DNA from: QYOJ01 sp043810345
GTDB lineage: Bacteria; Bacteroidota; Bacteroidia; Bacteroidales; FEN-979
Assembly: GCA_043810345.1 (NCBI GenBank)
Contig: JBDROF010000042.1
Span: forward strand, 1-24,495
Reading direction: 5' to 3'
DNA: 24,495 bases
In this document: positions 22,593 through 24,495 of the stretch, piece by piece
Layout: each line of letters begins with the position of its first letter
Position numbering within the stretch: position 1 is the first letter of the stretch
Translations under genes and position numbers: made by a program
Notes under the pieces: generated by a model
Told to the model about the DNA's origin: nothing
Seen by the model: the letters and a program-made list of their open reading frames with translations, nothing else
The model's database searches: none

Positions 22593-23090
22593 ATAGAAAA
22601 AAAGCGAAGGCTGATCTTTTTCAAGGACTATTTCAGGCTCTTTTACGATGACCAAACTGACAAGGTGAAAGAAAAGATTGACTATGTTCTCTACCTTGTG
22701 ACGGTCGCTGAAAGGATTCCAAGAAAGTTCTTTAGCCAAATTTCTGGATATGAAGGGTTATTTGAGATACGGGTTGAATTTGAGAGCAATATATACAGGA
22801 TCTTTTGTTGTTTTGATGAAGGCAGCCTGGTGGTATTGTTTAACGGATTTCAAAAGAAGACGAGAAAGGCACCAAAAAGGGAAATAGAGAAGGCCATACG
22901 GATTAAAGAGGAGTACTTTGAATGTAAAATGAAAGGTGGAGCACTATGGAAAATATCACAACATTTGACGAGCACCTTGACCAGAGATATGGTCCGATTG
23001 GTTCGGAAAAGCGGACTGAGTTCGAGATCAAGGCAAAAGCATTTGCAATCGGAGAGATTCTTCGTGAAGCCCGGAAAGAAGCCCATATGA
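22593..23090 (+). pseudogene. higB: HigB/RelE-type toxin frame with abnormal start and stop
   Basis: The family-like part reads (ATA)EKKRRLIFFKDYFRLFYDD, then KVKEKIDYVLYLV, RIPRKFF, SNIYRIFCCFDEG and LVVLFNGFQKKT, ending near KEEYFE. This is the phage-Gp49/HigB toxin family, about 112 residues. The expected start position is ATA (22593-22595), not ATG, and no ATG, GTG or TTG occurs in frame before GTG at 22665, which would remove 24 residues. The frame also fails to stop near the usual end and runs 145 bases into the antitoxin gene, adding a tail with no toxin character. It may be decaying, use a rare start, or carry a sequencing error. Confidence 0.65.
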
Positions 23091-23236
23091 CCCAGGAAGA
23101 ACTTGCCCGGAAGACCGGTACAAGAAAGAGCTTCATTTCACGGATTGAGAATGGTCATAGCGATATCCAACTATCTACTCTGTATCGGTTGGTTGAAATT
23201 GGATTTGGGAAACGGGTCAATCTGACGATTGGTTGA
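22946..23236 (+). CDS. higA: HigA-type antitoxin, XRE family helix-turn-helix
   Basis: A 96-residue antitoxin and repressor. The HTH_3 domain lies at about 36-92: GEILREARKEAHMTQEELAR, TGTRKSFISRIENG and STLYRLVEIG. An N-terminal helical extension (about 1-34) is probably the toxin contact. The order toxin then antitoxin is the HigBA arrangement. GGTGGAG 3-9 bases before the ATG may serve as a ribosome site. Unlike the toxin frame, it appears intact. Confidence 0.9.
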   Translation: MENITTFDEHLDQRYGPIGSEKRTEFEIKAKAFAIGEILREARKEAHMTQEELARKTGTRKSFISRIENGHSDIQLSTLYRLVEIGFGKRVNLTIG

Positions 23237-23318
23237 TTGTTTAAGTTCTCATTATATCCGTTTGCTAAGAGAGGGTATGAATTGTTCGTTTCGTTTCAAA
23301 AGCCCCGATTAGTTGAAG

Positions 23319-23340
23319 TTTCCGGACTATTTTCCGGAAA
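23319..23340. terminator. stem-loop between higA and the beta-barrel remnant
   Basis: TTTCCGGA and TCCGGAAA form a perfect 8-bp stem around a CTATTT loop between the convergent genes. There is no long T-tract after it. The rest of 23237-23377 shows nothing coding. Confidence 0.45.
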
Positions 23341-23377
23341 ATGGCAGCACCACAATTTTGAGGGTTGTTAACCACAA

Positions 23378-23941
23378 TTATTTACTGTCATTTTTTATTG
23401 AAATCAAGTATGAGAATCCCAGTCTAAGAGATAAATCATATGATCGGATTGCACTGTTAGAATGGGACCCTCCAATGTCTGGGATTTCATCTAAATACAG
23501 TGTTGATAAATCATAATTGACTTGAACTTGAAAGAATAAATTCCAACGTTCAAGAAATTGATATTTAAAGCCAGTATCAACATATCCACCAATTTGGAAG
23601 TCTCTCTTTGTTTTTTTGAAATCAGCGTTTACATTTCCGGTAGGTAGAAATAGGTAATTCAAGTAGATTCCACCGCCAACAATGAATTTTGCTTTTCTTC
23701 CAGGTTCGATGTTTATGCCTAAGGGAACTCTTAAGTTATTGAAGGAATAGGTATTGTTTCCTTTTAGAGCATAAATGATACCTGAATTGATGAAAATTAT
23801 TGTTTTTTTCGGATTAAAAGCAATATGAAAACCACCTCCAATGTTGGTAATTGAGTTAAGCCCAAAAAATTCTTTGAATACTATATTCTCATTTAGATAT
23901 GTGCTTCCATAACCAATCTCGCCGCCTAATTCAATTATACT
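23378..23941 (-). pseudogene. 5'-truncated outer-membrane beta-barrel protein
   Basis: The frame stays open for about 187 codons. It reads as alternating short strands ending in aromatic residues, for example IELGGEIGYGSTYL, then GGGFHIAFNP, IVGGGIYLNYLF, GGYVDTGFKYQF and LSLRLGFSYLI at the end. This fits the small porin-like OMP_b-brl family of Bacteroidota. The signal peptide and first strands are missing: upstream the frame meets directly the stop codon of the transposase remnant at 23942. No start codon near the junction restores a signal, so the gene is a casualty of the insertion. Confidence 0.7.
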
Positions 23942-24346
23942 TCAAACGGGATAAATTAGTACATTTTCTTTTTCAAAAAATTGAAACTTTAAGGTCAACA
24001 ATTTTTTCAAATCGGAGTTATATTTTTGGTTAATTGTTTGAAAAAATCCGGAAATTGCCGAATGAAATTTTTCAGGTGTTTCATAATATTTTGCATATAA
24101 AATTGTTTTCTTGGTAAACTTCCATAATCGTTCTATAATATTCAAATTCGGGGAATAGGATGGCAAAAATAGGAGTGTAATGTTTAATGCCCTTGCTGCT
24201 TCTTCAACTAATTGGCAATGTTGATAACGGGCATTATCCAGAACGATCTTCAAAGGTATATCTCCATAATATTCTTTTAGTTTCTTCAAAAAAACAACAA
24301 TTGTTTCAGCGTTGATATAGGTGGTATTACAAAGAGTGAGCACTTC
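23942..24346 (-). pseudogene. IS630-family transposase, C-terminal part
   Basis: About 134 residues of the DDE domain: VLTLCNTTYINAETI, then IVLDNARYQHC with the second catalytic Asp, and LPSYSPNLNIIERLWKF with the catalytic Glu. The first Asp and the N-terminal helix-turn-helix part are missing, because the sequence changes near 24346 to a different transposase. The element is thus broken. The stop codon lies directly against the beta-barrel remnant, leaving no room for a full terminal inverted repeat. Confidence 0.85.
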
Positions 24347-24495
24347 AAAGTGATAATTTCAACTTCGGGATAATGCTCGTCAGCGATTTTCTTGATGAAC
24401 TCAGCCCAATCTACCTTGCACTTCCTGTCAGTGATGTTAACCGTACGGAATCCAGCCAAAGGTTCATTTGCGAGAAAGATATTACAAACGCCTAA
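24346..24495 (-). pseudogene. fragment of a second IS630-type transposase
   Basis: The frame reads GVCNIFLANEPLAGFRTVNI, then TDRKCKVDWAEFIKKIADEH and YPEVEIITL, matching the segment before the MDNLNTH motif of another IS630-type transposase group. It reaches the window edge, so more may lie outside. At 24346 it switches in mid-domain to the other transposase. Confidence 0.7.

Noticed and set aside
23313..23516. 67-codon frame on + over the beta-barrel remnant
   Set aside because: Antisense to a clear beta-barrel frame.

Overview
The window looks like chromosomal DNA from an anaerobic or microaerophilic member of the Bacteroidota, probably Bacteroidales or Marinilabiliales. Three things suggest this. 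Many genes have the Bacteroidota -7 promoter box TAnnTTTG just upstream, mostly without a Shine-Dalgarno site. The protein families are typical of the phylum: two 2-oxoacid:ferredoxin oxidoreductases, a fused E1 dehydrogenase, rubrerythrin with rubredoxin, a DsbD with an N-terminal corrector domain, a stand-alone MnmD and a DUF4369 lipoprotein. The short intergenic repeats are also of a kind seen in this phylum. The assignment rests on reading motifs by eye; no database search was possible.

Region 1 (1-8.1 kb): an M20 dipeptidase on + converges on a DsbD-type thiol reductase on -. TilS and the two-subunit korAB 2-oxoacid (probably 2-oxoglutarate) ferredoxin oxidoreductase follow on -. A 55-residue two-cluster ferredoxin is divergent from korA and is a plausible electron acceptor.

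Region 2 (8.2-21.2 kb): one long block on the minus strand. Read in transcription order it holds ZupT, a PLP aminotransferase, an exported metallopeptidase-like protein, a four-subunit VOR-type oxidoreductase (ferredoxin, alpha, beta, gamma), rubredoxin, rubrerythrin, a fused E1 alpha/beta 2-oxoacid dehydrogenase, MnmD, a Nudix protein, a PolB-type 3'-5' exonuclease, a DUF4369 lipoprotein and LpxH. The theme is amino-acid and 2-oxoacid oxidation through ferredoxin, with protection from oxygen. Several spacers carry short tandem repeats that start at, or run into, the stop codon of the gene upstream.

Region 3 (21.3-24.5 kb): an accessory, visibly more AT-rich segment. It holds a beta-lactamase-like remnant cut off near an attC-like imperfect hairpin, a YefM-YoeB toxin-antitoxin cassette bounded by inverted 17-bp repeats, and a second hairpin of the same family. 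Next comes a HigBA-type pair whose toxin frame lacks a normal start and a normal stop. The window ends with an outer-membrane beta-barrel gene truncated by an IS630-family transposase remnant, which is itself joined to part of a second, different transposase. No integrase, CRISPR array, rRNA or tRNA was seen.
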